This document shows, piece by piece, positions 1 to 6,541 of a stretch of DNA of 6,569 bases. This DNA comes from an uncultured Geobacteraceae bacterium. GTDB lineage: Bacteria > Desulfobacterota > Desulfuromonadia > Desulfuromonadales > Geopsychrobacteraceae. A model generated the notes under the pieces. It was given only the letters and a program-made list of their open reading frames with translations, made no database searches and had not been told where the DNA came from. Position 1 is the stretch's first letter. Every line of letters starts with the position of its first letter. The stretch spans positions 1 through 6,569 of the forward strand of contig CALFFB010000073.1 of NCBI GenBank assembly GCA_937958075.1, in the 5' to 3' direction. Made by a program: the position numbers and the translations under genes.

Positions 1-2
1 CT

Positions 3-2411
3 TCCGCTGCGGATATCCCGGCGTCAGTGCTGCAGCAGTTGTCCAATTCCCAGTTATCCAATTCCGCAGAATCAGCTGCGATTACCGGTGAGGCAGCTGC
101 GGCCGATACACAACAGACTGATCAGCAGCCCGTTGCTACGGAGAGTCCCGAAGGGAATGACAGTGAAATCCAGGATGTTGACGATACCCTGTTTTTTGAG
201 ATGGATGCTGATGATCCGGTCCGTTCGGCCGTTGCCAGGGCCAGGGGGCAGCGTTTAAAACGTTTTGGCCTGGACTTTTTCGACAAGCGAGGAGCCTCAC
301 CTGCTGATCCACTGGCCCAGGTCGGTCCCGATTATGTTCTGGGGCCGGGTGACACCCTCAATATCATGCTGTGGGGCGCGGTGGAGGCCAGCCATACGGT
401 CCGGGTCGATCGCAATGGCGAAGTGTCGCTGCCACGGGTCGGCGTCATCTCCCTGTGGGGGCAGACCTTTGACCAGGCGCAAACAACAATCCGCAATCAG
501 ATCAGCAAGTACTACACGAATTTCGAGCTGAACGTCACCATGGGCGCCCTGCGCTCCATTCAGGTCTATCTGGTGGGGGAGGTGCGCAACCCCGGAGCCT
601 ACCACATCAGCTCCCTGTCAACGGTTCTGTCGGCCCTGTCGGCGGCCGGCGGCCCCAAAACCAGCGGCAGCCTGCGCCAGATTGAGCTGGTGCGCGGCGG
701 TCAATCTGTCGCAACGGTTGATCTGTATGACTTTTTTCTCACCGGTGATCAAAGCAGCAACGTCCGTCTGCAATCCGGTGATACCCTCTTTGTCCCCCTG
801 TCTGGCCCTCTGGTCGGCCTGCGTGGTGAGGTGCGCCGCCCGGCCATTTACGAACTGCAAGGGGAGCAGACCCTGGCCGAGGTGCTGGACCTGGCCGGCG
901 GCATGGTTCCCAGCGCCTACCTGCAGAAAGTGACGATTCAGCGCCTTGAGGCCCATGAACGCCGCAAGGTCATTGACCTCGACGCTGGAGATGTCGATAC
1001 CGGATCCTTCGCCGTGCAGGATCGCGACCTGATTCAGGTATCCCCCATCTCTTCGTCCGGCGGATTCGTGACCCTGCGCGGCTATGTCACCCGGCCCGGT
1101 CAGTATCAACTGTTTCCCGAGATGCGCCTGGCCGACCTGATCCTGCCCTACGATAATCTGCTGCCGGAGTATTATCCCGACGCCGCACGTATTGTGCGGA
1201 CTCTGCCGCCGGAGTATCGTCCCGAAGTCCTGACTGTTAATCTGCAGCAGGCTCTGGACGGCGACCCTGAACACAATATCCTGCTGCAGGAGTTCGACCA
1301 GATCGAACTTTATTCACGCCAGCAGATGGAAGAATCACTGCAGGTGCGTATCGAAGGCGCGGTGCTGCAGCCCGGCACCTATCCCTATTTTCATAACATG
1401 ACGGTGCGCGATCTGGTGACCGTGGCCGGTCAGCTCAGACGCAGCGCCTTTGTCGATCAGGCGGAGATCATCCGCTACATCAGTGACGGTCGTCAGGGAC
1501 ATAATGAGCGGATTTTGTTTGATCTTGATCTGGCCCTGGCCGGTGATCCCGACCACAATCTGATTTTGCAGGCTGATGATCATCTGTTTATCCGATCTAT
1601 TCCCGATTTTGTCGAGCGTGAAGTGGTGCAGATCGGGGGGGAGGTTCTCTACCCCGGTATCTACGCCATTGCCAGGGGGGAATCCCTTTCCTCAGTGATT
1701 GAACGGGCGGGTGGTTTTACCGACCAGGCCTATCTGCGCGGCGCTGTTTTTACCCGGGAGTCGGTTCGCAGGCTCCAGCAGGAGCGGTTGAACGAGCTGA
1801 TTAACGAGCAGGAGCAGCAACTGATGCGCGCCTCGGCGGAAGCGGCGGGGGGGGCTCTGAGTGAAGAGGACGCCCAGGTGGCCGAGTCGATGCTGACCAT
1901 GCGCCAGGCGGCCCTGCAGAAATTGCGCGAAACTCCCGCCACCGGGCGGATGGTGGTGAAACTGACGTCCCTGGAGCAGCTGCGCGGCAGTCAGTACGAT
2001 ATAGCCCTGACGGGCGGCGATACGTTGACGGTACCCTCCAATCCACGGACCGTCATGGTCCTCGGTCAGGTCTTCAATCCGGTGACCCTGGTGCATACCC
2101 CCGGCGCCCGGGTGGCCGACTATCTCGATCAGGTGGGAGGCACCAGAGGCAACGCCAACACCAAAGAGATGTACATCGTGCGGGCCGACGGCACCGTCTA
2201 CAGCAGTAAGCAGGCCGGTTCCGGACTGCGCTGGGATTCACGCAAGTTCGGCTGGACCTTCGGCGGCTTCGGCAAGGCTCCCATGTATCCGGGGGATGTA
2301 CTGCTGGTACCGGAGAAATATCGTCAGACCTACGTCATGCGCGAACTCAAAGACCTGACCCAGATTCTTTATCAGATCGCCCTGGGCGCGGCCGCTATCG
2401 CGACCTTCTGA
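3..2411 (+). CDS. SLBB-domain polysaccharide export protein (Wza family), 5' end outside the window
   Basis: Likely the periplasmic/outer-membrane channel that exports a surface polysaccharide. The frame is open from the window edge to TGA at 2409-2411. No signal peptide is visible and no Shine-Dalgarno precedes the GTG at 27, so the true start is upstream. Numbering residues from that GTG: a low-complexity acidic N-terminal stretch (1-65); the family motif LKRFGLDFF (77-85); a polysaccharide-export domain opening with DYVLGPGDTLNIMLWG (102-117) and running to about 174; then six SLBB-like units opening near 179 (VYLVGEVRNPGAY), 262, 347, 439, 534 and 675. The fifth unit carries a charged, probably helical insertion (about 576-636). 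The C-terminus (about 773-794) ends in a hydrophobic helix, ILYQIALGAAAIATF, recalling the helix that forms the outer-membrane pore in E. coli Wza. At over 794 residues it is about twice the size of Wza, as in the long SLBB exporters of several Gram-negative groups. The Wzz-like gene starts 25 bp downstream, suggesting co-transcription. Confidence 0.9.
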   Translation, partial: SAADIPASVLQQLSNSQLSNSAESAAITGEAAAADTQQTDQQPVATESPEGNDSEIQDVDDTLFFEMDADDPVRSAVARARGQRLKRFGLDFFDKRGASPADPLAQVGPDYVLGPGDTLNIMLWGAVEASHTVRVDRNGEVSLPRVGVISLWGQTFDQAQTTIRNQISKYYTNFELNVTMGALRSIQVYLVGEVRNPGAYHISSLSTVLSALSAAGGPKTSGSLRQIELVRGGQSVATVDLYDFFLTGDQSSNVRLQSGDTLFVPLSGPLVGLRGEVRRPAIYELQGEQTLAEVLDLAGGMVPSAYLQKVTIQRLEAHERRKVIDLDAGDVDTGSFAVQDRDLIQVSPISSSGGFVTLRGYVTRPGQYQLFPEMRLADLILPYDNLLPEYYPDAARIVRTLPPEYRPEVLTVNLQQALDGDPEHNILLQEFDQIELYSRQQMEESLQVRIEGAVLQPGTYPYFHNMTVRDLVTVAGQLRRSAFVDQAEIIRYISDGRQGHNERILFDLDLALAGDPDHNLILQADDHLFIRSIPDFVEREVVQIGGEVLYPGIYAIARGESLSSVIERAGGFTDQAYLRGAVFTRESVRRLQQERLNELINEQEQQLMRASAEAAGGALSEEDAQVAESMLTMRQAALQKLRETPATGRMVVKLTSLEQLRGSQYDIALTGGDTLTVPSNPRTVMVLGQVFNPVTLVHTPGARVADYLDQVGGTRGNANTKEMYIVRADGTVYSSKQAGSGLRWDSRKFGWTFGGFGKAPMYPGDVLLVPEKYRQTYVMRELKDLTQILYQIALGAAAIATF
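36..65 (+). repeat. In-frame tandem 15-bp direct repeat (2 copies, 14/15 identical)
   Basis: CAGTTGTCCAATTCC (36-50) is followed immediately by CAGTTATCCAATTCC (51-65), differing at one base. Each copy encodes Gln-Leu-Ser-Asn-Ser, so the export protein contains QLSNSQLSNS in its low-complexity N-terminal region. The unit is a whole number of codons, so copy-number change would keep the frame. Function unknown; probably a local duplication in a tolerant linker. Confidence 0.7.
1635..1854 (+). repeat. Cluster of three poly-G tracts inside the export gene
   Basis: The coding strand carries G7 at 1635-1641, G6 at 1675-1680 and G8 at 1847-1854. The G7 lies at the start of the fifth SLBB unit (Ile-Gly-Gly-Glu) and the G8 in the charged insertion (Ala-Gly-Gly-Ala, residues 607-610 counted from GTG 27). 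All are in frame in this sequence. Homopolymeric G tracts can slip during replication or sequencing; these are at the short end for true phase-variation tracts. Confidence 0.5.
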
Positions 2412-2436
2412 CGTTGGCTGAAAGAGACGAAACCCT

Positions 2437-3663
2437 ATGACCGAACATATAAAAAATCCGCAACAGCCTGATCCGGTGAATTATCAGGCCGATGACGAGA
2501 TCAATCTTCTCGATCTGCTGCTGGTGCTGGCGCGCAGCTGGAAACTGATTATCGGCGTCTGTGCCGCCACCTTTATCCTGGCCTGCCTCTACTCTTTGAC
2601 CCTGCCCAACATCTTCACCGCCTCGGCACGCATTATGCCGCCGCAGCAGGAAAAAGGCGGGCTCTCGAGCATGATTTCCGGCATGGGCGGGCTCGCCTCT
2701 CTGGCCGGCATTTCCGCCGGTGCCAGCTCGGCGGAGGTCTATGTCGGCATGGTCAACAGCCGCACCATTGCCGATACCATTATCGAACGCTTTGACCTGA
2801 TGAACCGCTTCGAGTGGGAAACCCGCAGCGGCGCCTATAAGGGGTTGAATGAAAAGATTAGTGCCTCCGTCGATAAAAACAACGGTTTCATCACCATCAG
2901 TGTCGATGACGAGGACCCGCAGTTTGCCGCCGATGTTGCCAATGCCCTGGTTGAGGAGTTGCGCAAGCTGAATCAGCAGATCAACCTGAACACCGCCGGC
3001 CGTGAGCGGGTGTTTCTCGAAGAACGCCTCGAACTGGTCATGGCCGACATGACCGCGGCTGAAGACGCCCTGCGCGAATTCCAGGAAAAAAACAAGGCCA
3101 TCCGCATCGATGCCCAGGCCAGCGCGGTCATCGACAGTATCGCCAGGCTTAAAGGGGAGATCGCCAGCAAGGAGGTTGAGCTTGGGGTGCTTCTGACCAC
3201 CCACACCGAGCAGAACCCCCGGGTGCGGGCCCTGCGTGAAGGTATCGAGCAGCTCAATCTGCAGTTGCGGCGCCTGCAGGATGCTGTGCCTGACGATGGC
3301 AATGTCCAGGATATCTTCATCTCCACCGCCGACGTGCCCGACCTTGGTCTGCGCTACGCGCGGCTGCTGCGCGATTTTAAGATTCAGGAAACCATCTTCG
3401 AGCTCATCAGCAAGCAGTACGAGATGGCCAAAATATCAGAAGCCAAGGAGTCTTTGGTCCTGCAGGTCCTCGACGAGGCCTATCCTCCCGATCTGAAGAG
3501 CAAGCCGAAGCGGGCGTTGATGGTTCTGGTGGCGACCTTCGCCGTCGGTTTCATGACGGTGCTCTTCGCCTTTATCCGCGAGTTCGGCCGTAATCTGGAA
3601 GGAGAGGACCGGCAGCGTTGGGAGCAGATCAAGGAATCCTTTCGCCTGCGCAAGCGAAAATGA
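2437..3663 (+). CDS. Wzz/GumC-type polysaccharide chain-length determinant (no kinase domain)
   Basis: A 408-residue inner-membrane polysaccharide co-polymerase, expected to control polymer length and work with the export channel encoded just upstream. Visible architecture: a short cytoplasmic N-terminus with the Wzz-like entry EINLLDLLLVLARSWKLI (21-38); a first membrane segment about 36-56; a large periplasmic part with long charged helices (about 160-285) that look coiled-coil; a GNVR-type region (about 300-340, PDLGLRYARLLRDFKIQETI and following); a proline-rich motif before the second membrane segment (YPPDLKSKPKRA, 349-360); a second membrane segment about 361-380; and a basic cytoplasmic tail of about 28 residues. 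No Walker A motif or tyrosine-rich tail follows, so it is not a fused BY-kinase. The ATG at 2437 is preceded by a modest purine-rich site (AAGAGA, 2422-2427). Whether it serves a Wzy-dependent or an ABC-transporter pathway cannot be told from this window. Confidence 0.88.
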   Translation: MTEHIKNPQQPDPVNYQADDEINLLDLLLVLARSWKLIIGVCAATFILACLYSLTLPNIFTASARIMPPQQEKGGLSSMISGMGGLASLAGISAGASSAEVYVGMVNSRTIADTIIERFDLMNRFEWETRSGAYKGLNEKISASVDKNNGFITISVDDEDPQFAADVANALVEELRKLNQQINLNTAGRERVFLEERLELVMADMTAAEDALREFQEKNKAIRIDAQASAVIDSIARLKGEIASKEVELGVLLTTHTEQNPRVRALREGIEQLNLQLRRLQDAVPDDGNVQDIFISTADVPDLGLRYARLLRDFKIQETIFELISKQYEMAKISEAKESLVLQVLDEAYPPDLKSKPKRALMVLVATFAVGFMTVLFAFIREFGRNLEGEDRQRWEQIKESFRLRKRK

Positions 3664-3711
3664 GTTGAAGGTTGAGGCAAACTGTTTAAGGTTGAAGGTT
3701 GAGGGTTGAAA
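3664..3711 (+). repeat. GTTGAxG heptad-repeat block between wzz-like and tviB-like genes
   Basis: Directly after the TGA at 3661-3663 come GTTGAAG, GTTGAGG (3664-3677), a 13-bp interruption (3678-3690), then GTTGAAG, GTTGAGG, GTTGAAA (3691-3711). The 14-bp pair GTTGAAGGTTGAGG occurs twice without mismatch, at 3664-3677 and 3691-3704. All five units point the same way. The block stops a few bases before the tviB-like ribosome-binding site. The same heptad family reappears after that gene. Confidence 0.8.
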
Positions 3712-3716
3712 AAAAC

Positions 3717-3722
3717 GGAGGG
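3717..3722 (+). promoter_or_regulatory. Ribosome-binding site that fixes the tviB-like start
   Basis: GGAGGG lies 10 bases before the ATG at 3733. It is the strongest Shine-Dalgarno match in this gap and supports that ATG over the in-frame TTG at 3706, which sits inside the heptad-repeat block and upstream of this site. Confidence 0.7.
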
Positions 3723-3732
3723 AAATCCATTA

Positions 3733-5052
3733 ATGGTTACAGCAGAACAGATTATATCCCGTCAGGCCAAAATCGCCCTGGTGGGCCTGGGTTATGTAGG
3801 TCTGCCGCTGGCGGCGGCTTTCGGCAGACAGGCCGATGTCATCGGTCTGGATATCAGCGCCCGCAAGATCGAACAGCTCAAAACAGGCTATGACGCCACC
3901 GGCGAGCTGAGCAGCGCCGAACTGGCCGCGACCCGCATCGATTACACCAGTGATCCGGCACGCCTGAAAGAGGCGGCCTTTATCATCGTCACCGTCCCGA
4001 CTCCCATCGATAACAACAAGCGCCCCGACTTGACCCCGGTCATCAGCGCCTCCCGGTCCATCGGTCGCAATCTGGCAGCGGGCAGCATCGTCGTGTTTGA
4101 ATCGACCGTTTATCCCGGCGTCACCGAGGAGATCTGCGTCCCCCTGCTCGAAGAGGAGTCCGGCCTGAAGTGCGGGGTCGATTTCAAGGTGGGCTATTCG
4201 CCTGAGCGTATCAATCCCGGCGACAAGGTCCATACCGTCGACAAGATCATCAAGGTCGTCGCCGGTCAGGATGCCGACACTCTCAATACGGTTGCCGGCG
4301 TTTACGAGCTGGTCGTTACCGCCGGGGTGCATCGCGCTTCCAGCATCAGGGTCGCGGAAGCGGCCAAGGTTATCGAGAACACCCAGCGCGATCTTAACAT
4401 CGCCCTGATGAATGAACTCGCCCTGATCTTCGGGCGGTTGGGTATCCCCACCCGCGACGTCCTCGAGGCCGCCGGAACCAAGTGGAACTTCCTTAGATTC
4501 ACGCCGGGACTGGTCGGCGGCCACTGTATCGGCGTCGATCCCTACTATCTCACCTACAAGGCCGAAGAGATAGGCTATCACCCCCAGGTGATCCTCGCCG
4601 GTCGCCGCATCAACGACGGTATGGGCAAATACATCGCTGAAATGACGGTGAAAAATCTCATCCATGCCGACAAGGCGGTCAAGGGCGCGCGGGTGCTGGT
4701 GTTGGGGTTGACCTTTAAGGAAAATGTGCCCGACATCCGTAATTCCAAAGTCATCGATATCGTCCACGAACTGCGGGAGTATGGCGTCAATGTCCTGGTG
4801 GCCGACCCTCTGGCCGATGCCGATGAAACACGTCACGAGTACGGCCTGGAGCTGGTTGATGCACAAACCATCAAGCCTGTCGACGCTGTCGTCTGGGCCG
4901 TCGCCCACGAGGCGTTTACCAGCGTCTGGACGCCGGAAAAACTGCTTTCACTATGCAGTAACGGCAACGGTGCCGGTGTTATCGTCGATGTCAAGGGTGT
5001 GCTGGAACCTGAAGCGGTCAAGGAGCAGGGGTTGCGTTATTGGAGTTTGTAG
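3733..5052 (+). CDS. tviB: UDP-N-acetylhexosamine 6-dehydrogenase (TviB/WbpA-type nucleotide sugar dehydrogenase)
   Basis: Predicted cytoplasmic enzyme (439 residues from ATG 3733) that oxidises C6 of a UDP-N-acetylhexosamine (GlcNAc or GalNAc) to the uronic acid, using two NAD+. Visible motifs: Rossmann NAD-binding loop LVGLGYVGLPLA (16-27) and the acidic ribose-binding end of the next strand (GLD, 38-40); TVPTPID (87-93); VFESTVYPG (121-129); VGYSPERINPGD (153-164), with the conserved Glu at 158; the central helix AAKVIENTQRDLNIALMNE (210-228), with Lys212; the active-site loop GLVGGHCIGVDPYYLTYK (259-276), with nucleophile Cys265; and the C-terminal UDP-binding motif GLTFKENVPDIRNSK (325-339). 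The GTKWNFLRFTPGLVGGHCIGVDPYYL-region signature (248-273) resembles TviB/WbpO-type enzymes more than UDP-glucose dehydrogenases. Length is normal and all key residues are present. GlcNAc versus GalNAc preference is not readable. The gene is bracketed by heptad-repeat spacers on both sides, unlike the tight exporter/Wzz junction. Confidence 0.9.
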   Translation: MVTAEQIISRQAKIALVGLGYVGLPLAAAFGRQADVIGLDISARKIEQLKTGYDATGELSSAELAATRIDYTSDPARLKEAAFIIVTVPTPIDNNKRPDLTPVISASRSIGRNLAAGSIVVFESTVYPGVTEEICVPLLEEESGLKCGVDFKVGYSPERINPGDKVHTVDKIIKVVAGQDADTLNTVAGVYELVVTAGVHRASSIRVAEAAKVIENTQRDLNIALMNELALIFGRLGIPTRDVLEAAGTKWNFLRFTPGLVGGHCIGVDPYYLTYKAEEIGYHPQVILAGRRINDGMGKYIAEMTVKNLIHADKAVKGARVLVLGLTFKENVPDIRNSKVIDIVHELREYGVNVLVADPLADADETRHEYGLELVDAQTIKPVDAVVWAVAHEAFTSVWTPEKLLSLCSNGNGAGVIVDVKGVLEPEAVKEQGLRYWSL

Positions 5053-5066
5053 GGCACGGTGCGCCC

Positions 5067-5162
5067 GTTGATGGTTGATGGTTGATGGTTGAGGGTTGAT
5101 CATTCAGCTTTCAACTCTCAGCTTTCAACGTTTTTTTCAACTTTCAACCATCAACTATCAAC
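5067..5162 (+). repeat. 19-bp inverted repeat (18/19) able to form a long hairpin
   Basis: Bases 5067-5085 are complementary to 5144-5162 except for one position, which would be a G-U pair in RNA. The arms are made of the heptads themselves: three GTTGATG-type units against TCAAC CATCAAC TATCAAC. The loop is 58 bases (5086-5143) and can itself fold. Because the units are repetitive, several slipped pairings are equally possible. Confidence 0.65.
5088..5137 (+). terminator. Possible weak intrinsic terminator or attenuator between tviB-like gene and ugd
   Basis: Bases 5088-5099 (GTTGAGGGTTGA) can pair with 5118-5129 (TCAGCTTTCAAC) as 12 consecutive pairs, three of them G-U, around an 18-base loop. 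One G follows, then T7 at 5131-5137. That is the form of a Rho-independent terminator acting on + strand transcription. The stem is GC-poor and the repetitive surroundings offer competing folds, so it may be fortuitous or only partly effective. Confidence 0.3.
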
Positions 5163-5197
5163 AGTATTTCTTTCAATATTCAACAAGGTTTTAACTC

Positions 5198-6541
5198 ATG
5201 AATCTTTCCATCATTGGCACCGGCTATGTCGGGCTGGTCACCGGCACCTGTTTTGCCGAAATGGGGCATCGGGTCAGCTGTGTCGATATCGATCAGCAGA
5301 AGATTGCCGATCTCAACAACAGCATCATCCCCATTTACGAGCCCGGCCTTGAACCGCTGGTGAAGTCCAATGTCAGTGAAGGGCGGCTGCATTTCACCAC
5401 CTCCCTGGCGGAGGCCATGGCCGACGCGCAAATACACTTCATTGCCGTGGGAACCCCTTCCGGTGAAGATGGTTCCGCCGATCTGCGTCATGTGCTGGCG
5501 GTAGCGCGGGAGATCGGGCGGCACCTGCAGGATTACGCGGTCATTGTCGACAAATCAACGGTTCCCGTCGGTACAGCCGATCAGGTGGCAGCCGCTATCC
5601 AGGCCGAGCTTGATCAGCGCGGCGTGAATATCCCCTTTGATGTGGTCAGCAATCCCGAATTTTTAAAAGAAGGCGCCGCGGTCAACGACTTCATGAAGCC
5701 CGATCGTATTGTCGTCGGCGCCGAGTCCGACACCGCCCGTGAACTGATGCGCCAGCTGTATGCCGACTTCTGCCGCAACCATGATCGCATCGTGATGATG
5801 GGTGTACGCGACGCGGAAATGACCAAATACGCCGCCAACGCCATGCTCGCCACCAAAATCTCCTTCATGAACGAGGTCGCCGGGCTCTGTGATCTGCTAC
5901 ACGTCGATGTCGAGAAGGTGCGTATCGGCATCGGCTCCGACAGCCGCATCGGTTTTTCCTTCATCTACCCCGGCTGCGGTTATGGCGGTTCCTGCTTTCC
6001 CAAGGATGTCAACGCCCTGATCCGCATGGCCGCTGAAAATCACCACGAACCACTCATTCTCAATGCCGTACACCAACGCAATGAAGATCAGAAACAGGTG
6101 GTTTTTCGCAAGGTTATTGCCCGTTTTGGCGCTAACCTGTCCGGCAAAATCTTCGGCCTGTGGGGGCTGGCTTTCAAACCGGGCACCGACGATATGCGCG
6201 AAGCACCCTCGAAAGTGCTGTTGCAGCAGTTGATCAGCGCCGGAGCCAAAGTCAAGGCCTATGACCCCGAGGCGATGGATGTCGCCCGCCGTGAACTGCC
6301 CACAGAGTGGTTTGACACCGGGGCGCTGACCCTGTGCCGTCACCAGTACGACGCATTGGAACAGGTTGACGGTCTGCTTCTGGTCACCGAATGGAAACCC
6401 TTCCGCCATCCCGACTTCAGGGCCATGAAAGCGATGATGAACCAGCCGGTCATCTTTGACGGCCGCAATCAGTACGACCCGGACTTGATGAAACAGGAGG
6501 GGTTTGCCTATTACGGTATCGGCAGACGCTCATTTGCGTGA
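5198..6541 (+). CDS. ugd: UDP-glucose 6-dehydrogenase
   Basis: Predicted cytoplasmic enzyme (447 residues) converting UDP-glucose to UDP-glucuronate with two NAD+, giving a precursor for acidic polysaccharides and for other uronate- or pentose-containing glycans. Visible motifs: N-terminal Rossmann loop IIGTGYVGLVTG (5-16) and Asp30 at the end of the next strand; VGTPSGEDGSADL (84-96); DKSTVPVGT (118-126); SNPEFLKEGAAVNDFMKPDR (151-170), with the conserved Glu154; EMTKYAANAMLATKISFMNE (207-226), with Lys210; the catalytic loop PGCGYGGSCFPKD (258-270), with nucleophile Cys266; and C-terminal GLAFKPGTDDMREAPS (323-338) and DGRNQYDP (421-428). Length and residues are those of a complete bacterial Ugd. 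The ATG at 5198 has only a short AAGG (5185-5188) nine bases before it, directly after the last heptad. The 145-bp repeat spacer means its expression may be partly uncoupled from the upstream genes. It shares a superfamily with the upstream dehydrogenase but clearly belongs to a different subgroup. Confidence 0.95.
   Translation: MNLSIIGTGYVGLVTGTCFAEMGHRVSCVDIDQQKIADLNNSIIPIYEPGLEPLVKSNVSEGRLHFTTSLAEAMADAQIHFIAVGTPSGEDGSADLRHVLAVAREIGRHLQDYAVIVDKSTVPVGTADQVAAAIQAELDQRGVNIPFDVVSNPEFLKEGAAVNDFMKPDRIVVGAESDTARELMRQLYADFCRNHDRIVMMGVRDAEMTKYAANAMLATKISFMNEVAGLCDLLHVDVEKVRIGIGSDSRIGFSFIYPGCGYGGSCFPKDVNALIRMAAENHHEPLILNAVHQRNEDQKQVVFRKVIARFGANLSGKIFGLWGLAFKPGTDDMREAPSKVLLQQLISAGAKVKAYDPEAMDVARRELPTEWFDTGALTLCRHQYDALEQVDGLLLVTEWKPFRHPDFRAMKAMMNQPVIFDGRNQYDPDLMKQEGFAYYGIGRRSFA

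Larger units (their letters stand above)
5067..5184 (+). repeat. Heptad-repeat block with opposing arms (GTTGAxG then CxTCAAC), tviB-ugd spacer
   Basis: This fills most of the 145-bp gap 5053-5197. Five units in GTTGA orientation come first (5067-5101: GTTGATG three times, GTTGAGG, GTTGATC). They are followed by units in the complementary orientation: ATTCAGC, TTTCAAC, TCTCAGC, TTTCAAC (5102-5129), TTTCAAC, CATCAAC, TATCAAC (5142-5162), and TTTCAAT, ATTCAAC (5171-5184). The two orientations make it an imperfect inverted repeat. It is AT-richer than the flanking genes. No convincing gene lies here. Confidence 0.85.

Noticed and set aside
27..29. GTG as the start codon of the export protein
   Set aside because: The frame stays open to the window edge, there is no ribosome-binding site before it, and starting here would leave an exported protein without a signal peptide. 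It is only a numbering reference.
2395..3204. A 269-codon antisense reading frame opposite the wzz-like gene
   Set aside because: Shadow of the Wzz-like gene; it shows no domain features and would run against the operon direction.
3706..3708. TTG as the start of the tviB-like gene, adding nine residues
   Set aside because: It lies inside the heptad-repeat block, upstream of the GGAGGG site that is well placed for the ATG at 3733, and family proteins begin shortly before the Rossmann motif.
3730..4908. A 392-codon antisense reading frame opposite the tviB-like gene
   Set aside because: It mirrors a well-supported gene. Long antisense frames are common in GC-biased coding DNA, and the translation shows no recognisable motif.
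5067..5184. CRISPR array
   Set aside because: Units are 7 bp, contiguous and without unique spacers, and no cas genes are present.
5067..5197. A promoter for ugd in the spacer
   Set aside because: TTGA-containing heptads imitate -35 boxes many times over, but I see no convincing -10 box at proper spacing, so I do not call one.
5089..5352. An 87-codon + strand reading frame starting in the repeat spacer
   Set aside because: Its first part is just translated heptads (FNSQLSTFF-like peptide) and the rest overlaps ugd in another frame. No ribosome-binding site or recognisable domain.
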